64,000 nucleotides of DNA, taken from contig OX463810.1 in the NCBI GenBank assembly GCA_949825045.1, forward strand, positions 36,094,201 to 36,158,200, written 5' to 3'. The DNA is from Argyresthia goedartella (taxonomy: Eukaryota; Arthropoda; Insecta; Lepidoptera; Argyresthiidae). Shown here piece after piece: positions 10,820 to 22,869 of the stretch. The translations under genes and the position numbers were made by a program. The notes below the pieces were generated by a model. It saw only the letters and a program-made list of their open reading frames with translations, made no database searches and was not told where the DNA came from. How positions within the stretch are numbered: position 1 is the first letter of the stretch; the number at the start of each line of letters is the position of its first letter.

Positions 10820-11020
10820 TCGGCCTCTGTGGCGCTGCGGTAGTGGCTCCACCACGCGAGAGGTCTCGGGTTCGGTACCCGGCTGGGGATAAAGAATAAA
10901 AACCCAGTTCTTTTATGTTTATATGTGTGTGATGTCGCTGTTTCTTGTTCCCACGACACAGGGTATCCTGCAGTGCGGGGCCAAAAGCAATATATGTGCC
11001 TGTATATAATTATTTATGTT
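10820..11020 (+). repeat. tRNA-derived SINE, GGCCTCTGTGGCG-type, copy 2
   Basis: This is a good copy. GGCCTCTGTGGCGCTGCGGT forms the A-box region, GGGTTCGGTACCCGG the B-box region, and the body contains TTCCCACGACACAGGGTATC and TATGTGCCTGTATATAA. Confidence 0.75.
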
Positions 11021-11350
11021 TATATTTATCGAAAACAATACTAGAGCGAATGCCACGTAAGAGCTGTGAGAAGCGAAGCGATGCATTGAAAATTGCTAAC
11101 ATTGACTGGCATTGACGCCAATTTGAAATTGCTGGAATCGTGAAAAGCACACACACAGTCGTCGGAGTCGTTCGTAAAATGTAAAATAAACCATACTTAT
11201 CAGTTAGACTTATTCATTATTATATAATACGGTATATTTTAGGATTTTCCTATAATTAAGACTATTACCGATTACTTACTCTATTGAAAAATCATGTTTT
11301 GGAAACACTTTGCGACCCATTTCAACTGCCAACATTTCAGCATATATTAA
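11021..11350. other. Non-coding stretch
   Basis: I see nothing I can name between the SINE and the following repeat. Confidence 0.3.
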
Positions 11351-11757
11351 AAAACCGGTCAAGTGCGAGTCTAAATCGTGCACGAAGGGTTCCGTACCAC
11401 TGTTCAATGGAATCGATGGTGTAGAGTGAATAGTTTGGATTTTACACAGCAAAATATTGTTTACACAGTTATTGGTGCGGTTACTTTCACACTCCATGTA
11501 CGTAACCAGGTGCATCCATAATTTTGTATGTGGTATTGTTGTATGGGAGCCCCCTTAAATATTGATTTTATCCTGTTTTTTAGTATTTTTTGTTATAGCG
11601 GCAACAGAAATACATAATCTGTGAAAATTTCAACTCTCTAGCTATCACGGTTCGTGAGATACAGCCTGGTGACAGACGGACGGACGGACGGACGGACAGC
11701 GAAGTCTTAGTAATAGGGTCCCGTTTGGAACCCTTCGGGTACGGAACCCTAAAAAAT
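11351..11757 (+). repeat. GTCC-bearing lepidopteran interspersed repeat, copy 2 (near full length)
   Basis: It runs from AAAACCGGTCAAGTGCGAGT and CACGAAGGGTTCCGTACC, through TTTGTTATAGCGGCAACAGA, to a GGAC microsatellite (about 11677-11700) and GGGTACGGAACCCTAAAAAA. It gives the reference order for the family in this window. Confidence 0.75.
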
Positions 11758-12831
11758 TACTTCTAATGTATATTCTTTGTCCTGTAAGTTCATAAAAGTT
11801 GTTTGGATGAAAAGGTCAACGATAACCGCATTCGAGAGTGCCATTAATTTAACCGACATCTCCAGCGTCTTAACTTTTAGTTATCGTTACCACTGTACCG
11901 AGAGACAGCACCGCAGCTGTCTGCCTCTTGAGCAAATCACGATTTCTGTCATGAGCCTAAAAAGTACAGTGGTCATCATCTGTCTATGTCAGTCTGAGTA
12001 TAACTATAAGAAATAAAATAAAATCTCTTGCCGCCTGGGCGCCATTTTATTTGAACGACGATCAATGCTTACTTACGTCTTTTTTCGCAAATAAAAATGT
12101 ATGTTTGTCAATCTTGAAGCGTTTAAGACGAGGCTATAAGAATAAAACCACGATTTGGAATCTGTCCAGCTGATGAGGACTCACCAACAGATTTGTGTTC
12201 GGTTCAGCCTTCTCCTGTCGTGATAACTTTGGGATAATAGGTCGACAAGGATCTATTGGCAGCGTTTAGATATTTTGGCAGCGCGGTGACATCACATAAA
12301 GGCAGTATATGAAAAAGGGATAACCCATCTCCATGTCCCTACTTTCGCAACTACTTACGAATAATAAAATAAATTATCTTCAAATACAACCTTATCTCCA
12401 ACAAAACATCTTTCAGCCGAGGATAGCAACAAAAAGTAGATTGTCAAGTTCTCCATCAGCATTATCAAGATATTTCGTAACGCTTTTGTAGGCTTTTAAG
12501 ACTTCGATATGGTAGCCCGACCCCGGCTCCTAGCTGCTTCCGTATTCGGCTCACGAAGTGCGCGGAAACGTCTCATTTGGACATCTTAATGCAAATAAAG
12601 AGGTCCTTAACGATTACGTTATAAAAGTTATGCATCGATTTCACTGTTGTATTTCAGCGTCAGTGCGTTAGACTGATAAGGCCTTTGCCAACAAATTGGT
12701 GATGGAAAACAGAAACCTCGTCACCTCTTTTCCCAAACGGGTCGGCACAGGCACATGGGCCCGCGTTAATCCTGTTACTGAGTACTCAATTTCGCGTGAC
12801 AGTGGGCTAGTCCATCACCACCTTTGGTGTA
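11758..12831. other. Non-coding stretch with an old SINE piece
   Basis: A fragment around 12720-12800 (TCTTTTCCCAAACGGGTCGG) resembles part of the SINE family seen at 62400-62680. An ORF at 11777-12016 shows no family features. Confidence 0.3.
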
Positions 12832-12970
12832 ATTTTTAATTTGAGGCCAAAAATCTAAACAATGAACTGTCACTTTCCAGTACAAATAATATAATATGAA
12901 TGTCAAAGTCAACGCTTATTCTAGAAAATGACAGTTGTTTGTTTACATTTCTGGCTTCAAATTAAAAATA
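12832..12970. mobile_element. MITE with about 50-bp inverted arms
   Basis: ATTTTTAATTTGAGGCC and ACTGTCACTTTCCAG on the left match the complement of GGCTTCAAATTAAAAAT and GAAAATGACAGTTG on the right, imperfectly, over about 50 bp. TA is present at both outer edges. Confidence 0.65.
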
Positions 12971-12998
12971 GTACTGTATGGTGTTCTTAAGGATTCCC

Positions 12999-13175
12999 GA
13001 CGAACCGAATGGCCGAGTCTGCAGTGACCCTGCCTATGAAGCCAAGGGTTCCGGTTTCGAGTCCCGGTGGGGGCAAATATTTGTTTGATGAGAACGGATG
13101 TTTGTACCATAGTCATGGTTGTTTATAATATTTATCTATATAAGTATTATTATTATTATATATTATTATTATCCT
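12999..13175 (+). repeat. tRNA-derived SINE, GAATGGCCGAG-type, copy 1
   Basis: The head is CCGAATGGCCGAGTCTGCAG, the B box lies in GGTTTCGAGTCCCGG, and the body has GAGAACGGATGTTTGTACC. It ends early in an ATT-rich tail and lacks the distal third present in the copy at 16284. Confidence 0.8.
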
Positions 13176-14089
13176 CACAGTCATATATAAAACATGTAAA
13201 TTTATATTTCATTATTCCGAAGCTGTCGGATAACGACTTCGAATTTGAATAAGTCTTGTAAAGCAGGAAGCAGCCAAGATCAATTCATCTGCTACCACTC
13301 GGCGGTGACCGAGAATGTCCGAGAACTATCCAAAACCAAATGTATTGCGTTGAATGCCGAAATTTCCAATCACATTTCTCAACCAGCAATATAATGTACA
13401 CTATACAGAATGAACACGTACATAGTGGTTTTCGGCGCGCCTGAAGGCTCATTTGGGAGCTGTAATGTCGCGGAGACCGGCAGCGTGACGTCATCGGGAC
13501 GTAGACTTGTGAGGGTCGGACAAACCGTTTATGCCTACCAACATTGACCGATGTTTTCATTCGATTCCCAACATGAACAGTATTGTTGCCAATCAACAAT
13601 ATAACCGAGAGAGCCAAGTGCTAGATGCAATGGAAAATGACACTTTGAAAATTAGTAAGCTTTAGAGAGATACTCTTATGTTAACACAATTTAACATAAC
13701 ATGGCGACACGTCTTCTCACACCTGGGGCGGCAGAGACAGAGTTGCGCCAAATTTGAGCCAGCTAAACAATACTCCATTTAGCGTGACAAGGATCAATCC
13801 CACCGCCATAGTTATGGAGCTATGAAGGTACACGTAAGTTATTGTTCGTAAAAATGAAAATACTGGACAATATGCAAACAAAGTAACTGACTATGATATT
13901 CAAATAGCAAAGAATGGAGAAGAATTTGAATTTTATGTCCAAATCGTACCAGTCTCTGTCTTATTCATTTATATCATAGAGGATATTACGTACAATATAT
14001 AGCATATAACCTGTCTAAACGATGTGTGTGCCCGTATATAAATATCCTTGTTTATGTTTAATTTCAAAATGAAGCATAATATATTTAAT
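13176..14089. other. Non-coding stretch
   Basis: A minus-strand ORF at 13285-13617 has no family features. Nothing is assigned. Confidence 0.3.
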
Positions 14090-14530
14090 CTACCTACACA
14101 CGTATCATAAACCCTCTTTACTGCGTCAAAAAACGTCTTGGTAAAAACTCATTTCTTATCTGAATATTGATGAATTATGACCATAATGTACCGAAATTTG
14201 TCATATTATGACATTCAAATTTCAAACGCCGACGCCCGCCTGCGTCCCGGACTAGTTTGTCTGTGAATTTAGTACTACTGAACAAGCTAAACAACTGCAG
14301 AGCAATGACCAATGCCACAATGCCGGTCGAACATACGGTTCCTGAACACATCAAAGAGAGCTTATGATATGTGTATAGATAAACTAGTGTATGTAACTGT
14401 ACATAATTAGGCATTAAAACTCTCGAGTGATATTAATGTGAAACTCGCGTTCGGCTTGTTTCATAAACCCACTCTCGAGTTTTAATGCCCTCCATTATAT
14501 AGCAGTCACATAAACTACTATTTGATTGTT
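14090..14530 (-). repeat. Interspersed repeat family A, copy 1
   Basis: The copy carries ATTAGGCATTAAAACTCTCG at about 14407-14426 and its inverse ACTCTCGAGTTTTAATGCC at about 14472-14490. It also holds a block with GACCGGCATTGTGGCATTG (minus strand) and TCACATAAACTACTATT at its outer end. Copies lie at 35370-35690 (-) and 52680-53145 (+). No protein is supported. Confidence 0.7.
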
Positions 14531-15134
14531 TATTAAAATGCAGAATCAGAAAAATTTCATTGCATTCCGTGTGCAAGAGACAGTGTTTTATTTCTCAGAA
14601 AAGTGTCGACGTGAACAACTCCTCATTAAGTTGACAATTTAAAGAAGTCTGAAGTCATCAGGACTCGTCTGCGCCCTAGTCGCTCATATCGCTCGGAGCG
14701 CTCGAGGCAGCCAGCGAGTAACCGAGCGTAAGCGAAATTGTGTTTATTTGCGGAACTCACCGCCCACTGCTTGTTAGCAAGCTTTTTATTACATTTAAAA
14801 TTTCGCTCCATTCAAATATAACAACTGAGCAAGATTTCTTGCTGAACTCAATTCTGATTTCACCATGCGCTTAATGTATTCTGGTAAATGAAGCTCTATT
14901 TATAAGAGCACCATGGCAACAAATATATGCATTAGAGAATCAAAAGCGACAAGAATGTATCATATGCTCCACTAGTTCTTTTTCATTGAATCCCTTGGTT
15001 ATTACTTGGAATGGCGAAACACGATCCATGAGCTCAGAGGGAAGAGGAAATACGGCGATATTCGAATTTACATTTTTATTTGAACTGAGAGTTATGTTAT
15101 AATAGCGATGTCATTGGAATCCTCTTTAGAGTAA
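14531..15134. other. Non-coding stretch
   Basis: Nothing is assigned. A minus-strand ORF at 14626-14811 looks random. Confidence 0.3.
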
Positions 15135-15244
15135 ATCGGATCACGGCGTGTAGGTAATATAATATTGTATTGTACGAGCCTTAACAAACATCGGATCACG
15201 GCGTGTAGGTAATATAATATCGTATTGTACGAGCCTTAACAAGC
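15135..15244. repeat. Tandem duplication, 55 bp x 2
   Basis: Unit 15135-15189 is repeated at 15190-15244 with two substitutions (ATCGGATCACGGCGTGTAGG...). A partial third unit start (ATCGGG) follows. Confidence 0.9.
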
Positions 15245-15334
15245 ATCGGGGAAGCGACCGTAGGTAACTCAATACGTACACGTTATGTGTATATTTTCAC
15301 ATTATTCATTCATTCGCATTTCATAACATTCACA

Positions 15335-15460
15335 ATTCAAAATTCTTTATTGCACAGAACATTAGAACAATACAATTATACACGAAATTAAAAGGCAAAG
15401 GCGAGCTTATCTCTCAACAGGGATTTCTTCCAGCAAACCTATCAGGATATGATACGTATA
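15335..15460 (-). repeat. LINE 3' tail (GATAAGCTCGCC family), minus strand
   Basis: The stretch holds TTCTTTATTGCACAGAAC, AAAGGCGAGCTTATCTCTC and ATTTCTTCCAGCAAACC in the order expected for a minus-strand tail. Confidence 0.65.
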
Positions 15461-16283
15461 AAATGAATATGGTAGTCTAGTGCAATTAAATACTTACCAA
15501 GTACCAATAAAATATGATACCTAGTATAAAAATACATATAATAAAAGAAATAGTAGATAAAATCAAAATAAACAAATAATAATAATAAATAGATAAATAC
15601 AATTTTATTTTATTTATTTTATTTTCATAGGAAAACTAACAGCATATATAAATATACAAAATTTTGGGTAGACTTAATGTTAGGATATAAACATGCCAAT
15701 TACAAGTTTTCGCCTACATACATTTAATTACATACATATATACAATACCTATGATGAAAAAGAAAGTAAGTGTAAAGTAACATTAATATTACACCACAAA
15801 ATAATGCAAATAAAGTACTCGGGAGAATAAATTGGGAACATTTTATGAGCAACGATAAGAGTTTTCCGTTCGCCCAATAATAAAGCAGGAATGACAATTA
15901 AAATTCGCTGGAAGAGCCAATAAAAATAATAGGATCCCACAGTATGTGGAGGTACTCACCTACATACTGGCGTAGGCTCAGAGCAATTAGGACTGGACGC
16001 CGCTACGAATTGAAAGTCAATCAGTGGTTCTGCAATTTGTTGCGGGTGCGGGGGAAGAGGATGTCTTACCTATTTAAAACACAATTATTCTTGCAGACTT
16101 AGACGAATAACTCAAAAGTGGAATTTGCCCTTCAAAATGCCGTCAAAAATATCCGCCGTAAATTTTCCTTTGTGTGAGTATTGTATTCTATGTTGGACGA
16201 ACGTAGGCGCGCGCAGTTGTGTACAAATAATAATACCACCTCATCTGCACGCCCAATATCGGCATTGTCTATCTATTCTATCT
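15461..16283. other. AT-rich non-coding stretch
   Basis: The sequence is extremely AT-rich to about 15780 (AATAATAATAAATAG, ATTTTATTTTATTT), then unassigned. Confidence 0.3.
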
Positions 16284-16522
16284 TGACGACCCGAATGGCC
16301 GAGTCGGTAGTGACGCTGCCTACGAAACCAAGGGTCCCGGGTTCGAGTCCCGGTGGGGGCAAATGTTTGTTTGACGAGAACGGATGTTTGTACCCTAGTC
16401 ATGGTTGTTTATCTATCTAAGTATAATATTTATCTATATAAGTATGTGTATCGTTGTCTAGTACCCAAGATACAGGGAATCCTAGTTTGGGGCTAGATCA
16501 ATGTGTGTAAAAGGTGTCCAAG

Positions 16523-16557
<35 letters not shown>
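16284..16557 (+). repeat. tRNA-derived SINE, GAATGGCCGAG-type, copy 2 (full length)
   Basis: This is a complete copy: tRNA-like head with B box GGGTTCGAGTCCCGG, body with TACCCAAGATACAGGGAATC and TAGTTTGGGGCTAGATCAAT, and an (ATT)n tail at 16523-16557. It is about 95% identical by eye to the minus-strand copy at 55350-55609, so the family moved fairly recently. Confidence 0.88.
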
Positions 16558-16558
<1 letters not shown>

Positions 16559-17289
16559 TTCAGAGATGTTTTTGCACCAGAGCGCGTTCGAATAGTATTT
16601 CCCTCCTGTAAAAGATGTACCATTCCGATGTGTGTTTTGGGGACGGCGTTTTAGGATTCTACAGCTACAATTAATTCTCGCTGCTCACACTACAACACTG
16701 AACTACACTGAACTACAGCACAATGAAACTTTTACGCACGTACGCGATTGGGTATACTCTACAATGCTACGATTGTACTTCAGGAAAGGGGTAAGCAAGA
16801 TGGCGTCTCCGTTCTAAATCCTCCTTAAGGGTTGGCTACGTATAATATATGTTCCTACATATACTTGAATGAGGTCCTGGTGTTTTACAGTTATTTTATT
16901 ATTTCCAAGAGCTGCGTTTATGCTCGTATAAGCATGGCCGGAGCGTGGTCTCACTCACAAAAATGTGGACTCGCAATTTGTATTCTTAATTATGTTTAGT
17001 CACATAGTACTTTGTATATTACCAAGCATACCTACAAGTGCGAATGATAAAAGGAGCAGGTATGACATTTTTAAGATTCGCTGCGGTTTTAAGCCATCTA
17101 CAGCTCTGCTAGGATCTTTTAACATGCGCCTGAAAAAGGAAATGCACCTTGTGTATTTTTAAGAGCCATCAATGTGTCATCCAAGTGATGAAAGATCCTT
17201 GTAGCACTCTATATAGAGCGCCAAACTTCACGAAAATAAAAACTCGGATTTTTATACAACTACACCAACATGACAGTTGGTTTTGCCCT
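16558..17289. other. Non-coding stretch
   Basis: No family-supported coding region is present. ORFs at 16632-16817 and 16965-17162 look random. Confidence 0.3.
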
Positions 17290-17865
17290 TTTTAGAGTTC
17301 CGTAGAGAAACAGGAACCCTTATAATTTCGTCAAATTCTCTGTCCGTCCGTCTGTCACAGCATGCAAACTATTAGGGCTATACAGTTGAAACTTGGTATG
17401 TAGATGTATTCTGTAAACCGCTTTACGATTTTTATGCAAAAATTTAAAAATAAAAATAATTAAAGGGGGCTGTAACATGTATACATGTAACTGAAACTGA
17501 AAAATATTTCTTTTTCATTTACCTATATGTGTGTTTGTAGATAGATCTTTAAAATTGATTCAGGTTCCTGAACCCATTTTTCCTGAAAGTAAATCTTCAA
17601 AAAGACAGACAAAGTGGAAAAATGTGTGCCTCTCTCTAACTTAAAGTAATAAAATGAAAAATCTACAACAAAAATTGGTTTGAACAAAATAAAATAAGCA
17701 GTTTTTAAGATACATTTATTAAAAACCGCAAAGATAACTTTGTCATTCATAGAAACACTATGAAAAACAAAGTTGCAACATAAACATCCAGTCACATAAT
17801 TACTTGCTACAACGGAACCCTTCATGGGCGAGTCCGAATTGCACTTGGCCCACTTTTTTTACTTT
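17290..17865 (-). repeat. GTCC-bearing lepidopteran interspersed repeat, copy 3
   Basis: It runs from TAGAGTTCCGTAGAGAAAC and CTGTCCGTCCGTCTGTC to CAACGGAACCCTTCATGGGC and TTGCACTTGGCCCACTTTTT, a minus-strand copy with an insertion or extra sequence in the middle. Confidence 0.65.
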
Positions 17866-18139
17866 TAATGTTGTAAGATTTATACTTGTGGTGTTGTAAA
17901 AATAGATTCAGTAAAATCGAAAACATATTGATTCAATTAGAAAAATAGGTAGGTGCGTCGATTAATCGATCTATCGATCAATAATTAATGTAGGGATGGG
18001 TATTATTCGAATAATAGTAACAAATGAATTGGCCAACTATGACTACAGCACCATTATTTTTTTACCATAAAGCGGCAATTCACCACCTGTCATGTTGGTC
18101 TAATGGTATATGCTACCATTAAAACACGTTTGCAGTTGG

Positions 18140-18260
18140 AACTTGTTTTCACTAGTTAAAACTAGTTTTTCTACTAACTAAGTGCCTTAGATAAAACTAG
18201 AATTTCCTAGTTATAACTAGAATTTACTGATATAGATGAATGTAAAACTAGTTTTAACGT
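18140..18260. repeat. Cluster of AACTAG inverted repeats
   Basis: ACTAGTTAAAACTAGTTTTT near 18152 and AAAACTAGTTTTAACG near 18246 are complementary, and several TAGTTATAACTAG palindromes lie between them. This is probably a fold-back MITE. Confidence 0.5.
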
Positions 18261-18295
18261 AAAATGGGCTATACTGAAAACCCGTTATTAGTTAG

Positions 18296-18425
18296 AAGTT
18301 AGAGTTCGACCGAGACTGGAGACAGAAACCAGAGACAGACACTGCGTCACTTATTACTGCGACAAAATACAGAGATCGAGGTTTCTGAGCGAACTGAAGT
18401 AGTTTCTGTCTCGATCGAACCGCCA
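18296..18425. repeat. Short fold-back repeat, GTTCGACCGAGAC arms
   Basis: GTTCGACCGAGACTGGAGAC at about 18306 faces the complement of GTTTCTGTCTCGATCGAAC at about 18403. The arms are imperfect. Confidence 0.45.
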
Positions 18426-19620
18426 CCTTAGCCTGCAGGCCAAACTTTCTGGCCTTTGATTTATATTGTTTTCTACTTCTCAGTCAACTGCATGGAGTCG
18501 TAGCGCAATCTCAGAACAAAGGCCAATAGGGAGTTATCAACCAATTCCAGGAAGCAATAATGTTCACACCACAATCAATTAAACATTAATTTGAAGCTAC
18601 TAATGTCCTTTGCATTAGCATAAACAGGCCAAATATACCATTAGTATTAATTACCGCTGCAATCCACCAACACACTCAGATCATAACAACTAAGTACAAA
18701 AACATTAGTTTAAGTTTTGAACAAGGTTAATCTAGTGAATAACAGCACAACTCGTTCCAACAACCTAAAACAAAACGCATGTACTATTAAATAACAGAAA
18801 ACGCCAACTTCTCGAAATAATTTTCTCGGAACGCGCACAAAAAGGGAGCGAATTTCTAAATGTATTTTTTGCGTCCGCCAACGTTATGAATATGGATGGT
18901 GATAAAATACGAGCAAGTTTTACGCTTGGCTTTTAACCGGGGGAGACTGGAGATGACACAACAAACTTCATGTTTGTGCGTACGCTGGCGTGTCAAACAC
19001 TTCGCGAGTTCGCAGTTCGCGCTGTAGTTGTAGACAGGTGAAATTTACGATAGTGATAAAACGTCCGTCCGTCTGTCCGCGCTAATCCCCAGTTTGCGCA
19101 CTCATTAATAACAGGAACGAATCAGCGGCAAACGTAACAGAATAAAAAGTAACAGGGAGTTGTGACGAGAGCCGAAACACCCCTGCGGCTTATATTACCT
19201 AAATGTTGTGCTGGAAGTTCGCGAGGTATTTTAAACTTTTGACGGTGTTACAGGAGTTTGCACCAGGATCAGTCGACGACCCCCTCACCACAACGACGCT
19301 AAAATATACATTCAGGGGAAGTTATGGCTACAGTATATTGCACTCTCTTCATTAATTTATTTGCACGTCGCGTTCTCAAGTGCGCAAGTTCAACCAACCT
19401 TTGGACTTAAAACTGTTATTAATCCCCGTGCACGAGGGAGCGTACTGCATTGTCAAAGTATGATTTGAGCTGTATTCGCCTTTAAGTAACTATCTAGATG
19501 AGATATAGTTAGATGGAACCTCGTAGAACGAAAGTAGATTGGATCTTTACTTTCTCCAAGTCTTTCTAATATGACCGCTTGATATTATCTTGCGGCAAGT
19601 TGTTGTCTACTATAAAAAAG
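18426..19620. other. Single-copy-looking non-coding stretch with homeodomain/POU-like words
   Basis: No repeat family is recognised. About 18570-18700 is dense in ATTA/TAAT words and includes CCTTTGCATTAGCATAAAC, which resembles a POU octamer. Whether it is a conserved regulatory element cannot be told from one sequence. Confidence 0.25.
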
Positions 19621-19932
19621 TATAAAATTAAATAAAACTTTATTGTAGGTATACGAGTTTTAGGCGATTGAATATATAATTATATAATACCTACATGTAC
19701 ATACAATATAACACAATTGTTTAACAATCGCCATCTAATAGAATAAATCTTAGACTAAGTATACCTACGGAGCCCAGACCTGGTTCAAACTCGTGGTTTC
19801 TCGGAGAAACATGGAGCGCAGCATTTCTTGGTGCTCGTCTTTAAGACTGGATCCGGAATACGGAGTTGCGTTCCAAGATAAAAAATAATAGATGTAGCTC
19901 AGAAGGCTGCCCAACTAAAGAGGGACTGGCCA
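19621..19932. other. Non-coding stretch, possible retroposon tail
   Basis: AATAAAACTTTATTGTAGG near 19630 looks like the minus-strand end of a retroposon. The rest is unassigned. Confidence 0.3.
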
Positions 19933-19980
19933 CGTTGGCCGAATGCAGTCTTATAATAATAAGACTGCATTCGGCCAACG
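19933..19980. repeat. Perfect hairpin: 22-bp stem, 4-nt loop
   Basis: The arm 19933-19954 (CGTTGGCCGAATGCAGTC plus TTAT) is the exact reverse complement of 19959-19980, with loop AATA. The stem sits just in front of a LINE C-terminal remnant. Confidence 0.95.
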
Positions 19981-20009
19981 GCCAACAGGCCTAATAAGGC
20001 CTGGAGAAC

Positions 20010-20180
20010 CGCAGCCTAGCTCCCAAAAAACGCAAAGAGAAAGCGAGGCCGAAGAAGAGATGGACTGATCTGTTGGGGTGACGGGAGAAGAACTGGAGGG
20101 AGACCGCTTAGGATCGGATAGAGTAGAAGAGGGAGAGGGAGGCCTTTCCCCAGCAGTGCGACATTCTGGGCTCATAATAA
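20010..20180 (+). pseudogene. LINE ORF2 C-terminal remnant
   Basis: In shifting frames the sequence reads RPKKRWTDLL, then WRETA, then a REAFPQQCDILG-like end. This matches the tail of endonuclease/reverse-transcriptase LINE proteins (R-P-x-x-R-W-x-D ... W-x-x-x-A-x-D-R-x-x-W ... E-E-A-F-x-Q-Q-W). Frameshifts and stops show it is dead. It is followed by an ATAATAAT run. Confidence 0.5.
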
Positions 20181-20769
20181 TACTTAATACTTATGGGTAT
20201 TATCATTCCTCCTACGTGTTAGGAGGATCTACAGCAAAATATAATAGATTAACATGGTCTGAATGAATGAAACAATGCTTAAATATAAATTGAAAAACAA
20301 TCACTGCCGCACAGGCACTTAAAGAAACCAAAAAAGGATGGTAACACATCCAACAATGAAAATAACTTGTAAGTCTTGTAGGTTGAAAATAAGTGATTAT
20401 TAACATATGGTTTTAATGTGAAAGCAAACATAACAAAGAAAACTAATTAGTTAAGAGGAGCGCTTACGGGAGGTTCGAAATCGAAAGGTTTCATAGTGAA
20501 TAAACCAATCTTACTATCTCTCTGAAACTCATATTATTTATATCTATATTAATTGCGTCACAACAGTCCTACTACACAATAGTATGTGCATCTGATATTT
20601 TAGGTAGATTGTCAGAGATTAACTACAAGCAAATGAGGGTGTCGAAGTTAGTTAGTTAGTTAGTTGCCAAGTTGCCGACGGAGGCAAGTTGACAAAACAG
20701 AACCGGCTGCGGTTTGTATGGAGTGTCGACGCGGGTGTGCTCTGAACTTATATGTTAAGACGTCAGATT
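20181..20769. other. Non-coding stretch
   Basis: A GTTA run occurs at about 20647-20665. Nothing else is recognised. Confidence 0.3.
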
Positions 20770-20962
20770 TGAAGGCCTCTGTGGCGTTGCGGTCGAGACT
20801 CCCAAGCGAGAGGTCCCGGGTACGAATCCCGGATGGGGAAAAATAACCCCATGTCTTGGATGTGTAAATGTGTGTGACGTCCCTCTTCCTGGTCCCCACG
20901 TCACACGGTATCCTAGTGTGGGGCCAGAAGCCATGTATTTGCCTGTATATAAATGTTTATTT
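20770..20962 (+). repeat. tRNA-derived SINE, GGCCTCTGTGGCG-type, copy 3
   Basis: The head is AGGCCTCTGTGGCGTTGCGG, the B box is GGGTACGAATCCCGG, and the body contains GTCCCCACGTCACACGGTAT and TATTTGCCTGTATATAA. Confidence 0.75.
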
Positions 20963-21724
20963 ATGTTATTCGCTTACGTCTAAGGTCCTTTGCACTAGGA
21001 GGTACAGAAAAGAAACTGATCAGTGACGCGAGTTACTAACTAGTTTACTTTGAGCCACTTTATGTTTGATCAAATGAGGTGCACGGTTGGTTGGCGACTC
21101 GACTGTGTTTTAATTAATATGTTTATGTGTCAGTAAACTAGTTATTAATCGGTTTTAGTTCGATATACTGCCTAAACATATGCGTACTACGTATGGGCAC
21201 AAAAATTATTTGTACGGAATTTATACGAAATTTGAATAGGTTATTCTTGCTGTAGTGTTAGGAATTTTATGTACAATGAGGTGAACCTAACTTGATAAAC
21301 GGCCTGACGTGTGCGGTCACTGATTGTCCAAAATAGGAGCCTTGTACTGGAGATAGAACCTAGCGGGTTTAATAAGCGTGCCTGGGGCGAGCGGCGCCCC
21401 AGAATATCATTTAACTTTACCGGACAGCGTTGTTCGCAAGCTTCTAAACGAATTTACACAATTTTCTCATCATTTTCCGACGCGCCACCAGGCGGCCGGT
21501 CTAGGCAGTCAACACTTCATTTGTCACGGGAATTGAATAATAATACATTACGTGTGTTCACGCCTTTTCACTTAAGAATAAAACATGCAAGGCAATATTC
21601 AACTTTCTGTAATAGGTAAACATAGAACCAAGCGAATCTGTAAAAGAATACTTATAACGAAGCAAGAATAAGCTTAAAACTAGTGGTTCTGTGAGCTGTA
21701 CACCTCGTCAGTGACACTTTCTTT
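20963..21724. other. Non-coding stretch
   Basis: An ORF at 21311-21619 has no family features. Nothing is assigned. Confidence 0.3.
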
Positions 21725-22140
21725 TAATAACACATACAAACTTATGAATGCACCTGGTTAATAATAATAATAATAATCGTTTATTTACTGAAATAAATGT
21801 ACATTACAAGCTTGTTTAGCAGGGTAAACAAGGGATGTATCGCTACTCCCTAAAATAGGGCGAAACCCTGTGTTTTAGGATAAGTTGCTGCTACTTCCCA
21901 CAAGAATAAATGCCTCAGATTTAAATACTACATAGTGTATAAACAATGTGAAATTTTAAATAAAAATATAACTTCTGACATTTAAAAATATAAGATCAGC
22001 AAAAACGTAATAGTTTGGTGTGTAGTGTTGGTGATTTATGTTAGTGGGAGAGAATATGGGGAGTGTGGTAAGTGGTTACGTACATGGAGTATGAAAGTAG
22101 CCGCACCAAGTACTTCGTAAACTACATTTGGCGGTCTTAA
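21725..22140 (-). repeat. GTCC-type repeat fragment, copy 4, split by a retroposon
   Basis: The two halves ACAAACTTATGAATGCACCT (to 21760) and GTTACGTACATGGAGTATGA (from 22075) are contiguous in the other copies of this family, for example at 2941-3000. The intervening 312 bp are a later insertion. Confidence 0.75.
21761..22072 (-). mobile_element. Retroposon insertion with 6-bp target duplication
   Basis: The inserted segment begins with an ATAATAAT run (the complement of an ATT-type tail) and is bounded by TGGTTA at 21755-21760 and 22073-22078. The orientation of the tail makes it a minus-strand, 5'-truncated retroposon. No coding part remains. Confidence 0.7.
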
Positions 22141-22869
22141 GCCCACCTATTGACTTTTCACTAAAATGAAGTCTCTACAAATCCAACGACACCTTATTTA
22201 TTAAAACCCTTCTAGCTTATTGACTGCAGCGGTTTTTCGAAACTTCAAACCCCCACATATCCGCCATTTTGAATAAAATCCAAAAACCGAGTCGACAAAA
22301 AATATATATTTAACTATGGAACTGCCCACAAAAATACACGAGACTCGGTCCGTAAAGAAACAAACAACACTTACTTCTGTTGAACACATTTTTATCAGGA
22401 ATACCAACATTTTAAGCTATTTCACAACCGTTGTAAATATAGAGGCCACCCCGTATGGGAAATGGCGTGACGCTATGCTTGTTAGTTTTTTATTGTCAAA
22501 TTCCCTCTGATCATCAAAACTACTCAATCGAGTTCCGCCTTTAATAAACCACGTGTAAGCATCGAGGCAATAAGAGCGATTTGCCAAATCGATTAAAGTT
22601 TTATTGATTTATTTACCGTTGGCAATATCAGAGATCATAGATCAGCCAATGTTATCGTAATTACCCGATGATGCCGCGCTAGTGATGTACCACTGCGGCG
22701 GCACATTACCGGTTCGCGAACAGACGCCCAAGCAGCACATGTGAACACGCTATTACGCTATTTTACCACTAAGCTAACGTGTCATTGGTCCGTTATCATG
22801 GGCGTGACCCGCGATCCGAATGCAGCTATTTACGATGTATTTACACGAATACTTGCAATATTGGTTCGT
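22141..22869. other. Non-coding stretch, partly GC-richer
   Basis: About 22560-22740 looks single-copy (GATTTGCCAAATCGATTAAA and similar). No repeat or gene is recognised. Confidence 0.3.

Noticed and set aside
22741..22869. N-terminal extension of the 146-codon ORF
   Set aside because: It begins at a GTG with no plausible start context. If anything is coded here, the ATG at 22870 is the better start.
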